Shown here: piece by piece, positions 38,522-48,315 of the stretch
Layout: each line of letters opens with the position of its first letter
Numbering within the stretch: position 1 is the stretch's first letter
Origin: Ramlibacter paludis
GTDB lineage: Bacteria; Pseudomonadota; Gammaproteobacteria; Burkholderiales; Burkholderiaceae_C
Reading direction: 5' to 3'
DNA: 64,000 nt
NCBI RefSeq assembly: GCF_022012305.1
Contig: NZ_JAKLTM010000003.1
Span: 639,286-703,285, forward strand
Program-made: the position numbers and the translations under genes
The notes under the pieces: generated by a model
The model's database searches: none
Told to the model about the DNA's origin: nothing
Seen by the model: only the letters and a program-made list of their open reading frames with translations

Positions 38522-38579
38522 ACCCGGCCGGCAAGACAACGGCTAAACTAGAGCTGGAGCCCGATTTGGCTCTGTTAAT

Positions 38580-38595
38580 TTGCGAAGCTTGCGAA
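38580..38595 (+). promoter_or_regulatory. Candidate ScfR operator abutting the regulator's own start
   Basis: TTGCGAAGCTTGCGAA, two direct TTGCGAA half-sites at a 9-base period, directly abuts the ATG at 38597. Binding here would block initiation and give autorepression. It matches the paired sites on the mutase side of this short divergent promoter region (38502-38596). Confidence 0.62.
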
Positions 38596-38596
38596 G

Positions 38597-40039
38597 ATGA
38601 CCAAAGCCTTCATGGGCGTGCGGCTCAAGACCTTCCGCGAACAGCAGCGGCTGACGCAGGCCGCCCTGGCCGCCTCGCTGAAGATCTCGCCCAGCTACCT
38701 GAACCAGATCGAGAACGACCAGCGGCCGCTGACGGTGCCGGTGCTGCTGCGGCTGCAGTCGGCGCACGGCATCGACCTGCAGCTGTTCTCCGAGGACGAA
38801 AGCGCCCGCCGGCTGAGCGAGATCCAGGCCGTGTTCGCGGATCCGCGCGAGACCGACGCGGTGCCGCAAGCCGAAGCGAAGGTGGTCGCCTCGCAGCTGC
38901 CTTCGGTGGCCAAGGTGCTGCTGCACCTGCACAAGCGCGCCCGGGCGGCGGAAGACAGGCTGTCGTCCATCGCGGCCGACTCCGATGGCGACCGCGCCGA
39001 GGGCGAACCCGGCCTGCCGCTGCAGCCCTTCGAGGAAGTGCGCGAGTTCTTCTACGCGCGCCACCACTACATGGCCATGCTCGACGAGCGCGCCGAGCAG
39101 CTCTACGAGACGGTGATCGCGTCCGCCTCCGACGTCCCCGTGACCGAGCTGCTGGCGCGCCTGCGCGAACGGCTGCAGATGCAGCACGGCATCGCGGTGC
39201 GCGAGAGCGCCGCCAACCGCACCTTCGACCAGGCGCTGCGCAGCTACGACGCCGCCACCAAGACCATCGCGCTGGCCACCGACATGGATCCGGGCCAGCA
39301 GGCTTTCCAGCTCGGCGTGCAGCTGGCCTTCCTGGAAGCCGGCCCGCTGATCGACTCGTTCACGACGGCCGACGCCTTCACCACCTCGCAGGCCCGCAAG
39401 CTCGCCCGCCTGGGCTTCGCCAACCATTTCGCCGGCGCGCTGGTGCTGCCGAACCGGCGTTTCCAGGATGCGGCCGAGGCGCTGCGTTACGACCTGGAGC
39501 TGCTGAGCGACCGTTTCGGCGTGGGCGTGGAGACCATCGGCCATCGCCTGTCGACCATGCACCATGCGCCGGGCCGCGGCATTCCCTTCTTCTTCGTGCG
39601 GGTCGACCGCGCCGGCAACGTGTCCAAGCGCCAGTCCACCGGCGACTTCCACTTCTCGCGCCACGGCGGCACCTGCCCGCTCTGGAACGTCTACGAAGCC
39701 TTCTCGCAGCCGGGCAAGATCCTCACCCAGCTCTCGCGCATGCCGGACGGCCGCACCTACCTGTGGATCGCGCGCACGGTGGAGCACAGGCGCGGCGGCT
39801 ACGGCTCGCCCAACCGCATCTTCGCGGTGGCGCTCGGCTGCGACGCACGCTATGCCGAACGGCTGGTGTACGCCAAGGGCGTGAACCTGGTCGACCCGGA
39901 CGCGGCCACGCTGATCGGCGCCGGCTGCAAGGTCTGCGACCGCGCCGACTGCGCGCAGCGCGCTTTCCCGCCCCTGGGCCGGACGCTGCAGATCGACGAG
40001 AACCAGCGCGGCTTCGCGCCCTACGCCGCCGGCATGTGA
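38597..40039 (+). CDS. XRE-family short-chain fatty-acyl-CoA regulator (ScfR/RamB/PrpR type)
   Basis: A 480-residue regulator. A helix-turn-helix occupies about 7-62 ([21 protein letters not shown]), an IrrE-like middle domain follows, and then the C-terminal ScfRs/DUF2083 domain with cysteines C415, C444, C447 and C452 ([15 protein letters not shown]). In Mycobacterium tuberculosis PrpR the equivalent region binds short-chain acyl-CoA and a [4Fe-4S] cluster. It is transcribed divergently from the mutase-pcc operon and shares paired TTGCGA sites with it. I infer that it regulates propionyl-CoA catabolism and itself. ATG 38597 has no normal ribosome-binding site because the operator occupies that position; the message may be leaderless, or ATG 38612 may be used. 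Confidence 0.9.
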   Translation: MTKAFMGVRLKTFREQQRLTQAALAASLKISPSYLNQIENDQRPLTVPVLLRLQSAHGIDLQLFSEDESARRLSEIQAVFADPRETDAVPQAEAKVVASQLPSVAKVLLHLHKRARAAEDRLSSIAADSDGDRAEGEPGLPLQPFEEVREFFYARHHYMAMLDERAEQLYETVIASASDVPVTELLARLRERLQMQHGIAVRESAANRTFDQALRSYDAATKTIALATDMDPGQQAFQLGVQLAFLEAGPLIDSFTTADAFTTSQARKLARLGFANHFAGALVLPNRRFQDAAEALRYDLELLSDRFGVGVETIGHRLSTMHHAPGRGIPFFFVRVDRAGNVSKRQSTGDFHFSRHGGTCPLWNVYEAFSQPGKILTQLSRMPDGRTYLWIARTVEHRRGGYGSPNRIFAVALGCDARYAERLVYAKGVNLVDPDAATLIGAGCKVCDRADCAQRAFPPLGRTLQIDENQRGFAPYAAGM

Positions 40040-40050
40040 AGGGAAGCTTG

Positions 40051-40953
40051 GTGCGCGACTTCGACCCGGTTTCGATCCGCCTCTTCCTCGCCACGCTGGA
40101 GGAAGGCAGCATCGCCAAGGCCGCGGCGCGCGAGAACATCGTGCCCTCGGCGGTGAGCAAGCGCATCTCCGAGCTCGAGTCGCAGCTGCGCGTGCCGCTG
40201 CTCGAACGCGGCGCCAAGGGGGCGCAGGCAACGCCCGCCGGCCTGGCCCTTGCCCACCATGCACGCCACCTGCTGCAAACCATGGACCGCATGCAGCGCG
40301 AGATGGCCGGCTACGTGGAAGGCGTGCGCGGCGTGATCAAGGTGCTGGCGAGCGTGACTTCGCTCTCCGGCGAACTGCCTTTGGACATCCTGCGCTTCCG
40401 CGCCGACCGCCCGCAGATCGAGGTGGACCTGGAGGAACGGGTCACGCCGGCGATCTACCGCGGCGTGCGCGAAGGCCTGGCGGACGTCGGCGTGGCTTCC
40501 GAGTTCGCCAGCCACGAAGGCCTGCAGGTCTTTCCCTATCGCCGCTACGCGCTGGCCGCCGTGCTCCCGTCCGGCCACCCGCGCGCGCAGGCCCGCAGCG
40601 TGGCCTACGCCGAACTGCTGGACGACGACCTGGTGGAGCTGGGCCGCGACAGCGGCATCACCCAGGTGTTCGACGAGGCCGCGCGCGAGGCCCGGGCCTC
40701 GCGGACGGTACGCGCGCGCGTGAGTTCCTTCGAGACGATCTGCACGCTGGTCGGGCGCGGAATGGGCGTCGGCGTGGTACCGCTCTACCTGAAAGCCAGC
40801 AAGGAAAGCGCGCTGGACGTGCGCTTCGTGCCGCTGTCGGACGCCTGGGCGCAGCCGCGCAGCTTCATCGCCGTGCGCGACCTCGACGCCCTGCCGCTGG
40901 CGGCGCAGGCCTTCGTGGCCCATCTGCGGGCCAGCTCCGTCGCGATCGACTAG
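40051..40953 (+). CDS. LysR-family transcriptional regulator
   Basis: A 300-residue LysR protein. The winged helix-turn-helix is N-terminal (EGSIAKAAARENIVPSAVSKRISELE) and is followed by a periplasmic-binding-protein-like effector domain (about 90-290). GTG 40051 is chosen because AAGGGAAG lies just upstream and it gives the standard family length; it starts 11 bp after the ScfR gene. The following genes, in the same direction, encode a CoA-transferase, a solute-binding protein and an HMG-CoA-lyase-like enzyme, which are the likely targets. The co-inducer is probably a carboxylic acid handled by that set, but it cannot be read from sequence. Confidence 0.88.
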   Translation: MRDFDPVSIRLFLATLEEGSIAKAAARENIVPSAVSKRISELESQLRVPLLERGAKGAQATPAGLALAHHARHLLQTMDRMQREMAGYVEGVRGVIKVLASVTSLSGELPLDILRFRADRPQIEVDLEERVTPAIYRGVREGLADVGVASEFASHEGLQVFPYRRYALAAVLPSGHPRAQARSVAYAELLDDDLVELGRDSGITQVFDEAAREARASRTVRARVSSFETICTLVGRGMGVGVVPLYLKASKESALDVRFVPLSDAWAQPRSFIAVRDLDALPLAAQAFVAHLRASSVAID

Positions 40954-40959
40954 CGGAGC

Positions 40960-40989
40960 CCGGGGGGTCTCCAAACGAGAAAGCCCCGG
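40960..40989 (+). terminator. Nested hairpin after the LysR gene
   Basis: CCGGGG/CCCCGG outer stem with an inner TCTC/GAGA stem and a CAAAC loop, 6 bp after the LysR stop. A second small hairpin (CCAAGC-ATC-GCTTGG) lies at 40993-41007. Neither has a T-run, so attenuation or mRNA processing between the regulator and the catabolic genes is as likely as termination. Confidence 0.35.
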
Positions 40990-41059
40990 TTCCCAAGCAT
41001 CGCTTGGCGGGACTGCCGGCCGGGTGCAACATGCACGCTCCGCGCCGCAACGAGACCGC

Positions 41060-42265
41060 ATGACCGACTCCTCCGCCTACCTTCCCGACGATTCCCTGCC
41101 GCTGCGCGGCACCAAGGTGCTGGAGCTTTCGCACATGATCATGGGGCCGGCCGGCGGCCTGGTCCTGGCCGACCTCGGCGCCGAAGTGATCAAGGTGGAG
41201 CCCCTGGACGGCGACCGCACCCGGCGCCTCAAGGGCTCGGGCATCGGCTACTTTCCCGTCTTCAGCCGCAACAAGCAGAGCCTGGCGGTCGACCTGAAAT
41301 CCGCAGAGGGCCAGGAGCTGGTGCGCCGGCTGGCGGCCGGCTGCGACATGCTGGTGGAGAACTTCCGCGACGACAGCCTCGTGCAGTACGGCCTGGACTA
41401 CCCCACGCTCAGCGCCACCAATCCCCGCCTCATCTACGTGTCGCTCAAGGGCTTCCTGTCCGGCCCCTACAAGCAGCGCACCGCGCTCGACGAAGTGGTG
41501 CAGATGATGGGCGGCATGGCCTACATCAACGGCGGCACCGGGGCGCCGCAGCGCGTCGCGCCCTCGGTCAACGACATCCTGGGCGGCACCTTCGGCGTGG
41601 TGGGCGCGCTGGCCGCGCTGCACGACCGCGCCCGCACCGGCCGCGGCCGCCACGTGCGCGCGGGTTTGTTCGAGAACAACCTGCTGCTGGTGGCGCAGTT
41701 CATCGCCCAGTACCAGCTGACCGGCACCGCGCCCATCCCCATGGGCGACAAGCGCACGCCGCCCTGGGGCGTGTACGACATCTTCGACACGCAGGACGGC
41801 CGCGTCTTCGTGGCGGTGGTGAGCGACGCCAACTGGCAGACCTTCTGCCGCGACTTCCTGCCGCCCTCCTTCGGCGCCGACGACCGGCTTAGAACCGCGA
41901 TCCAGCGCGAAGCAGCGCGCCCCTGGCTGGTCCCGGCCGTCGCCGAAGTGCTCAAGGCGTGGAAGACCGGCGAACTCTGCGCCGCGCTGGAAGCAGCCGG
42001 CCTGTCCTACGGCCCGATCCGCCAGCCGCACGACCTGCTGGATGATCCGCACCTGCGCCAGGGCGGCGCCCTGCTGCCCACCACCATGCCCGACGGCCAG
42101 CAGGTGCAGGCCGCGGCGCTGCCGATCGAGTTCGATGGGCAGAAGGTGGGCAAGCGCCTGGACCCGCAGCCGGTGGGGGCGCAGAGCCGCCAGATCCTGC
42201 GCGGCCTGGGCCTGGACGAAACGCGCATCGAGGCTCTGGTGCGCCAAGGCGTGGTGGCCGGCTGA
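41060..42265 (+). CDS. Class III (CaiB/BaiF) CoA-transferase
   Basis: A 401-residue family III CoA-transferase. The start region (GTKVLELSHMIMGPAGGLVLADLGAEVIKVEP) and the SLAVDLKS...EGQEL segment are typical. The catalytic aspartate is expected in the VENFRDDSL block near residue 120. The enzyme moves CoA between acyl-CoA and a free carboxylic acid. Co-location with a Bug-type binding protein and an HMG-CoA-lyase-like enzyme suggests import, activation and cleavage of a branched hydroxy-dicarboxylate. ATG 41060 is preferred over an upstream in-frame GTG at 41024. Confidence 0.9.
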   Translation: MTDSSAYLPDDSLPLRGTKVLELSHMIMGPAGGLVLADLGAEVIKVEPLDGDRTRRLKGSGIGYFPVFSRNKQSLAVDLKSAEGQELVRRLAAGCDMLVENFRDDSLVQYGLDYPTLSATNPRLIYVSLKGFLSGPYKQRTALDEVVQMMGGMAYINGGTGAPQRVAPSVNDILGGTFGVVGALAALHDRARTGRGRHVRAGLFENNLLLVAQFIAQYQLTGTAPIPMGDKRTPPWGVYDIFDTQDGRVFVAVVSDANWQTFCRDFLPPSFGADDRLRTAIQREAARPWLVPAVAEVLKAWKTGELCAALEAAGLSYGPIRQPHDLLDDPHLRQGGALLPTTMPDGQQVQAAALPIEFDGQKVGKRLDPQPVGAQSRQILRGLGLDETRIEALVRQGVVAG

Positions 42266-42291
42266 ACAGAGACAACACAGGAGACAAAACC

Positions 42292-43256
42292 ATGAACCGT
42301 CGCGACTTCAACCTTCTCGCCCTGGCCGCCGGCAGCCTGTACGGCCTGCCGTCCCTCGCGCAGGAATATCCGGGCAAGGCGATCCGCCTGATCATCCCTT
42401 CCACGCCGGGCGGCGGCACCGACTTCACCGGCCGCCAGATCGCCACCAAGCTGGCCGAGATCAACGGCTGGAACGTGGTGCCGGACAACCGGCCCGGCGC
42501 CGGCACCGCGCTCGGGCTGGCCGAAGCCGCGCGCGCCAAACCGGACGGCTATGAACTCGTGATCGCGCAGTCGGACAACGTCTCGCTGATCCCGCTGCTG
42601 ATGAAGGTGGCCTACGACCCGATCAAGGACCTGACGCCGATCGCCCTGTGCGCGGTCACGCCGCTGATCATCCTGGTCAACGAAAACTCGCCATACAAGA
42701 CGCTGCCCGACCTGCTGAAAGCGGCCAAGGCGCAGCCCGGCAAGCTCACCTTCGGCACCTCGGGCACCGGCGGCGGCGTGCACGTCGCCATGGAACTGCT
42801 GCAGCTGACCGCGGGCGTGAAGATGCAGCACGTGCCGTACAAGGGCTCGAGCCCGGCGCTGGCCGACCTCATGGGCGGCCACCTGGACTTCGCCGGTTCC
42901 TCGATCTCGTCGGCCGCCGGCATGATCCATTCCGGCAAGGTGCGCGCGCTGGCCGTGACTTCCGCGAAACGCAACGCCAGCCTGCCGAACGTGCCGGCCG
43001 TCGCGGAGTTCGGCTACAAGGACTTCAACGCCATCAGCTTCTACGGCGTGATGGGTCCGGCCGGCATTCCGGCGCCCATCGTCGCGCGCCTCAACGCCGA
43101 CATCAACAAGATCCTGCAGCGCCCCGAAGTGAAAGCCGCGTTCCAGGCACAGGGCTTCGACGCCGGCGGCGGCACGCCGGAGGAATTCGCCGCGCTGATC
43201 CGCGCCGACATCCAGAAGTCGCGCGAAGTCATCACCACCGCCGGGATCAAGGTCGA

Positions 43257-43260
<4 letters not shown>
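42292..43260 (+). CDS. Bug-family (TctC-like) solute-binding protein
   Basis: A 322-residue periplasmic protein with a short Tat/Sec-like leader (MNRRDFNLLALAAG...SLAQEYPG). It has the Bug signatures: YPGKAIRLIIPSTPGGGTD near 23, GTSGTGGGVHVAMEL near 160 and the VPYKGSSPALADLMGGH block. Such proteins bind carboxylates or aromatic acids, either as partners of tripartite tricarboxylate transporters or as orphan sensors. No TctA/B genes are present here. AGGAGA lies 8 bases before ATG 42292. The next gene overlaps its stop as ATGA. Confidence 0.92.
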
Positions 43261-44201
<941 letters not shown>

Positions 44202-44232
44202 TCCCACTGGACAATACGCTCGCCCGCTGGAC

Positions 44233-44603
44233 TCAGCGTTCCCGCGCAGCCTCCTTCGCTACCTTCTGCACGGGCGAGAGCAGATACTCCAGCACCGTGC
44301 GGTGCCCCTGGTGAATCTCGGCCTGCACCACCATGCCGGGTGAAAGCTTCAGCGCCTCCCCCGCCGGTGCTTTGAACTCCTGGCTGCCGAGCCGAACCAG
44401 TGCCTTGTAGCTCTGGGGACTCTGCCCTTGCGCGGCCGCCTTCTGAGGATCGTTGGCGGACGAGTCCGCGCTAACCACTTCGACCGCCCCTTCGAGCATG
44501 CCGTACTTCTGGAAAGGGTAGGCCTGCAGCTTGACTTGACGCGCTGGCTGGCCACGACGAACCCGACGTCGCTCTGACTTGTCATTGGAATGCTCCTCCT
44601 CAA
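44233..44603 (-). pseudogene. Frameshifted C-terminal remnant of a HlyD type I secretion adaptor
   Basis: The minus strand encodes a recognisable HlyD C-terminus split over two frames. SDVGFVVASQRVK reads in one frame, and QVKLQAYPFQKYGMLEG...SPGMVVQAEI...VLEYLLSP follows in another. The break is at GTCAAGTCAAG (44531-44540), where one missing G would restore VKVKLQ. Everything upstream of about 44603 (membrane helix, lipoyl and coiled-coil regions) is absent and is replaced by an unrelated gene. An open frame from 44499 remains for the last 88 residues but is unlikely to be functional. It is evidence of a lost type I secretion locus here. It resembles true HlyD more than the adaptors of the two large operons. 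Confidence 0.75.
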
Positions 44604-44622
44604 TGTGGCAATCTGTTGCTTC

Positions 44623-45369
44623 TCATTCGTTGCCAGAACTGGCGCCGGGCAGGTCCCGGCACGACAGATTTCTCAAATGCTGCGGCGGCCGCCACGAAGG
44701 GTGCAGGCGTGTGACGCGCACCATGGCGCACTGCCCCGACGCCTCCTTGCGCACTTCGACTACGGCGTCCGAGCTCCGCCAAAGATATGCAGCGATGCGG
44801 GTGACGCTGTGAACATCGAGTTCCTGGACGCTGACGGAGCAGATCCATGGCGTGCCCATCACGCTGCGCAACACCCCGCCCGCGAGTGGCGCGCCGGGTT
44901 CGATGCTGCGACGGTAGGTGACGGTGAGCTCTTGCGGTTCACCGCTCGCCGATTCGATGAAGCGTGTGCGATATTGGCTAGGCGCAGCGGTGGAGCAGGA
45001 AGACGAGACGAACGGAAGATCGGAGCCCTGCAAGGCGTATATCTGAGGTGCGGACTGGGCCCCTCCCGCATGGGCGAACCTCATGCCCAGCAGGCGTTCT
45101 GCGCTCTCGCGCGAGAACGAACCCTCCTCCACGAAGATGCGAATGCGCCCGATTAGCTCCGCTTCCTGGAACTCCGACGGAACGGGAGGCTCCCGCGTCT
45201 GCACTTCGGCGCCGTTGACGGCGGCGCAGCCGCCCACGATCAGGACAGAAGCCGCCATCACGATAACAGCCACACGCCGCCATCGGGGGCCAGATCGGCG
45301 TCGCGGCGTAGCTCCATTCTCTGGCTCCTTCTGCAGCGGCTTGGCCATGCCGCATGGGTCGACCGGCAT
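44623..45369 (-). CDS. Orphan lipoprotein, unknown function
   Basis: A product of about 248 residues with a long basic N-terminus, one hydrophobic segment and a lipobox ending GGC (near residue 47), so probably membrane-anchored. The rest shows no family I recognise. It contains several cysteines (SSSCST, PWICS, GQCAM) that could form disulfides in the periplasm. ATG 45369 has AAGGAGA 8-9 bases upstream; a GTG one codon earlier is possible. The long n-region is unusual for a lipoprotein, and a downstream start (MAKPL) would shorten it. Codon use is less GC-biased than the flanking metabolic genes. It lies next to a HlyD remnant and another orphan lipoprotein. Confidence 0.65.
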   Translation of the reverse strand: MPVDPCGMAKPLQKEPENGATPRRRSGPRWRRVAVIVMAASVLIVGGCAAVNGAEVQTREPPVPSEFQEAELIGRIRIFVEEGSFSRESAERLLGMRFAHAGGAQSAPQIYALQGSDLPFVSSSCSTAAPSQYRTRFIESASGEPQELTVTYRRSIEPGAPLAGGVLRSVMGTPWICSVSVQELDVHSVTRIAAYLWRSSDAVVEVRKEASGQCAMVRVTRLHPSWRPPQHLRNLSCRDLPGASSGNE

Positions 45370-45442
45370 CACGACATCTCCTTAACGAAGTTCTCCGCCC
45401 ACCAGCTGAAATCCGATCGTCCGCTCGAGTGAGAAAACATCC

Positions 45443-45982
45443 TCAAGCCCTTTCTTGCGCAGTTGCCTGTTCGAAATGAATGCCTGAAATGCAGCCGTCT
45501 CGCACTTCGATTCCCGCGTTGACAAACTGCTCGCCCTCCGCGACTACCGTAAGCGTCTTTCTGCCCGGTCCGCTCGCAACCTCCCGGAAGTCAGCCCGAG
45601 GCGGGTTAGGTTCGATACGAACGCACTCACGTTCGAGCAACTCCAAGGATTGCGAAGTTAGAAAGCGGTATCGAGGATGGAGCAGCCCCGTGTTCGCGGG
45701 AATTCGCATCAGCATCGGGGGCTCGACCCGGAACCTTTGACCACCAAGCAACAGGATCGCGCCAGCGCCGGCACTAGACACTTCGTCCGCGATCAGCAAG
45801 CGGATGTCCTGGTTTGTGCTTGCGGTTGCTAATCCCTTGTCGATGAGCGACAAGATTTCAACGGTCGCGCGAGCATTTCGGTCTGGGGCAGTGGCGCACC
45901 CCAAGTGCACCAGTGAAATGCCAAGCAACAGGCATGCGCGAAGCAGGCCCACGCTAGATGCCACGAGTCTCTCGAGGTTCAT
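45443..45982 (-). CDS. Orphan lipoprotein, unknown function
   Basis: A 179-residue predicted lipoprotein (hydrophobic LLRACLLLGISLVHLGC, lipobox near residue 28). The mature part is a mixed alpha/beta domain with no family I recognise and two further cysteines (LERECVRIE, RDGCISG). ATG 45982 is preferred because GGAGGA lies 6 bases upstream; an in-frame start 24 codons earlier would push the signal peptide inward. The next orphan lipoprotein gene follows after about 70 bp in the same direction, so the two may be co-transcribed. Base composition marks it as part of the accessory patch. Confidence 0.7.
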   Translation of the reverse strand: MNLERLVASSVGLLRACLLLGISLVHLGCATAPDRNARATVEILSLIDKGLATASTNQDIRLLIADEVSSAGAGAILLLGGQRFRVEPPMLMRIPANTGLLHPRYRFLTSQSLELLERECVRIEPNPPRADFREVASGPGRKTLTVVAEGEQFVNAGIEVRDGCISGIHFEQATAQERA

Positions 45983-46041
45983 TGCGTCCTCCAATGCGTC
46001 CACAAGCAAGAATCGTCCATGGCGGGACTCGGCAGCAACAT

Positions 46042-46224
46042 TCATTGCGCACATTTCATTGACTTCACAAAATTCTCCCCGACCACGGCGAAGCCGATCC
46101 GCCGCGCGAACGAGCCAACCTGTTCATACTCTGCACCGCTATTTATGCCGAACGCCCACTCGCCTCGGACCTTTACGCGCAACCGAATGCGAGCGCTTTG
46201 GATCCGCTTAGGCGGAAATGACAG
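46042..46224 (-). other. Open in-frame stretch after the kinase stop; possible gene remnant
   Basis: Past the TGA that ends the kinase gene, the same frame stays open for 60 more codons before a second TGA. The predicted peptide (for example GEWAFGINSGAEYEQ and GFAVVGENFVK) has ordinary amino-acid composition but no start codon of its own and no recognised family. It may be the C-terminal tail of a gene truncated by rearrangement, a kinase extension behind a suppressed stop, or chance. Confidence 0.3.
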
Positions 46225-48279
46225 TCAGGCGGGCTTCGCCGCCGGCTGCACCTGCGCCAACATGCGCACCAGCGCATCGCACTTCAGCCTGAGCTCGGCG
46301 AGATCCCCTGCCGCCGCGCGCTCCACCTCCAGGCTTGCCTGGCTGGCCTCCTCGAAACCGTACATCGCCAGGCTGCCCGCGAGCTTGTGCGCGGTGGCGC
46401 GCACCTTTTCCCGATCGCCGCCGGCCGCGGCGCGGGCCAGCTGCTGCGCCAGGTCGCGCCGCGAGCTCAGGAACTCCGGCATGAGCGGCATCAGGTCGAC
46501 GTCGACCAGCACGTCGACACCGGACGCCCGCGTGTCGCGCATCTCGATGACCGGCATTTCCCCACACAGCACCGCATAGACCTCCTCGCGCGACGCCGGC
46601 TTGGCGAGGTAGAGGTCGAAGCCGGCATCCAGGCAGCGCTGGCGGGTGGCTTCGTCGTCGTGCGCGGAGAAGGCAACGACGCGGCTGGGCGGCTCACCGC
46701 GCTCCCGCTGCAGCGCGCGGATCGCGGCGATGGCTTCGATGCCGCCCATCACCGGCATCTCCACGTCGAGGAAGATCACGTCCGGCCGCGCCGCGCGCAC
46801 GGAATCCAGCCCCGCGCGGCCGTTGACCGCCGTGCGCACCTTCAGCGGGGGGCTGGGCAGCAGGTTCCGCAGCACGATGATGTTGTATTCGTCGTCGTCC
46901 ACCAGCAACACGTCCAGCGCGGGCAATGGGCCGCTCACCAGCGGGCTGGGGCGCGAGATGGAACCGGTGTTGTCGCCCTGGGACGGCGCGGCGCCGGGCC
47001 AGCGCGGCAGCCGCAGGGTGAGCGTGGTGCCCTCCGGTCCCGACTCCATCGTGAGGTCGCCGCGCTGCACCCGCGCCATCAGCCGCGCGGAATAGGCGCC
47101 GAGGCCGTGGCCATTGGGTTTGCCGTGGGTGGCGTACTTGGTGAAGAACTCCGAGCGCACTTCCGCCGGCACCTCGCCAGCGTTGTGTACGGCAAGCACC
47201 ACCGTGTCGTCCTCGCGCGCGATCTTCACCCGCACCTCGCCACCTTCGGGCGACGCTTCCAGCGCATTCTTCGCCACGTTGGCCAGCGTCGAATAGCAAA
47301 GCAGTTCCTCGCCCTGCGCGTAGACGCGGCGCGACGGAAAATCCAGTTTCAGGCGCACCCGCTTGGACCGCGCGTGCGCCTCGAGCTCGCGCGCCACCGT
47401 GTGCACCAGCGTCGCCAAGTCCACGGCCTGCTCGCGCAGGCGATAGGTGCCCTGCTCCATGCGGTACAGGTCCAGCGACAGGTTGACCATGCTCAACACC
47501 CGCATGGCCGCGCCCTCGACCATGCCGACCAGCTCGCTCTCGCGCGGATCGAGCGCGCGCCGCTCCCGCAGCAGGCGCGGCACCGACGCAATGCTGGCCA
47601 ACGGCGTTTTCAGGTCGTGGCGGGCGATCCGCTCCACCTCCTCGCGCAGGCGGATCGCGTCGAGCAGCGCGGTGTTCTGCGCTTCCAGCTGCTGCACCAG
47701 GCCGTCGAGCCGGCGGCGCTGTTCGGCCTCGGTGTCCTGCTGCACGTCGGCGATGTAGGAGTAGATGTTGGCGAAGACGATCAGCAGCGTGAGCGTGACC
47801 GCCACCCGGGCCATCAGCGCCGGGCCGAGGTGCATCCAGGCCATGGGCACGGCCAGCAGCACCAGCGAGACGTTGAAGAAGTTGGCCGTGCGCCGGGGCA
47901 GCACGAAGTGGAACAGCAGGATGCCCGGGTAGACCCACAGGATGCCGATCAGCCCGTTGTTGTACATCGCGGTGGCCAGCCCGATGGCCGATGCGATGAA
48001 GATGACCAGGGGCGAGACCAGGGCCCGGCGGCCGCGCGCGATGCAGATCGCATTGGCCAGCAGGCAGAAGACGAAGGTGATGGTCGCGATGCCGACCATC
48101 ACCCGGTCCTGGAAGAAGTTGTTGACCGCGAAGGGCCCCAGCAGCAGGATGCCCGCGATCGAGAGGCCGACGAAGATGCGCTGCCGGTGGGCCTCGACGA
48201 AGCCCCCTACGTACTGGTCGGCATAGGGCCTGGGCTTGGCGTCGGCCGCCTTGCGCCGCCGGGCCTTGGCTGCATCCAA
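46225..48279 (-). CDS. Membrane hybrid histidine kinase (multi-TM, HisKA-HATPase-REC-Hpt)
   Basis: A 684-residue kinase. The N-terminal 175 residues hold five to six membrane helices with almost no periplasmic loop, a pattern of intramembrane or membrane-state sensing. A coiled-coil linker leads to HisKA (RHDLKTPLASI, H221), then an ATPase domain (N-box NVAKNALEAS; G-box GHGLGAYSARL), a receiver (about 456-575, D505 in VIFLDVEMPVMGG) and Hpt (AHKLAGSLAMYG, H631). No DNA-binding partner is adjacent, so the phosphate target is elsewhere. TTG 48279 is inferred as start, with AGGAGG 8 bases upstream; the nearby ATG at 48275 is out of frame. It lies 36 bp after the glutaryl-CoA dehydrogenase gene and may be co-transcribed. 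Confidence 0.88.
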   Translation of the reverse strand: MDAAKARRRKAADAKPRPYADQYVGGFVEAHRQRIFVGLSIAGILLLGPFAVNNFFQDRVMVGIATITFVFCLLANAICIARGRRALVSPLVIFIASAIGLATAMYNNGLIGILWVYPGILLFHFVLPRRTANFFNVSLVLLAVPMAWMHLGPALMARVAVTLTLLIVFANIYSYIADVQQDTEAEQRRRLDGLVQQLEAQNTALLDAIRLREEVERIARHDLKTPLASIASVPRLLRERRALDPRESELVGMVEGAAMRVLSMVNLSLDLYRMEQGTYRLREQAVDLATLVHTVARELEAHARSKRVRLKLDFPSRRVYAQGEELLCYSTLANVAKNALEASPEGGEVRVKIAREDDTVVLAVHNAGEVPAEVRSEFFTKYATHGKPNGHGLGAYSARLMARVQRGDLTMESGPEGTTLTLRLPRWPGAAPSQGDNTGSISRPSPLVSGPLPALDVLLVDDDEYNIIVLRNLLPSPPLKVRTAVNGRAGLDSVRAARPDVIFLDVEMPVMGGIEAIAAIRALQRERGEPPSRVVAFSAHDDEATRQRCLDAGFDLYLAKPASREEVYAVLCGEMPVIEMRDTRASGVDVLVDVDLMPLMPEFLSSRRDLAQQLARAAAGGDREKVRATAHKLAGSLAMYGFEEASQASLEVERAAAGDLAELRLKCDALVRMLAQVQPAAKPA

Positions 48280-48315
48280 TCCTGGTCCCTCCTCGGGGCC
48301 ATTGTAGAGCGGCGC

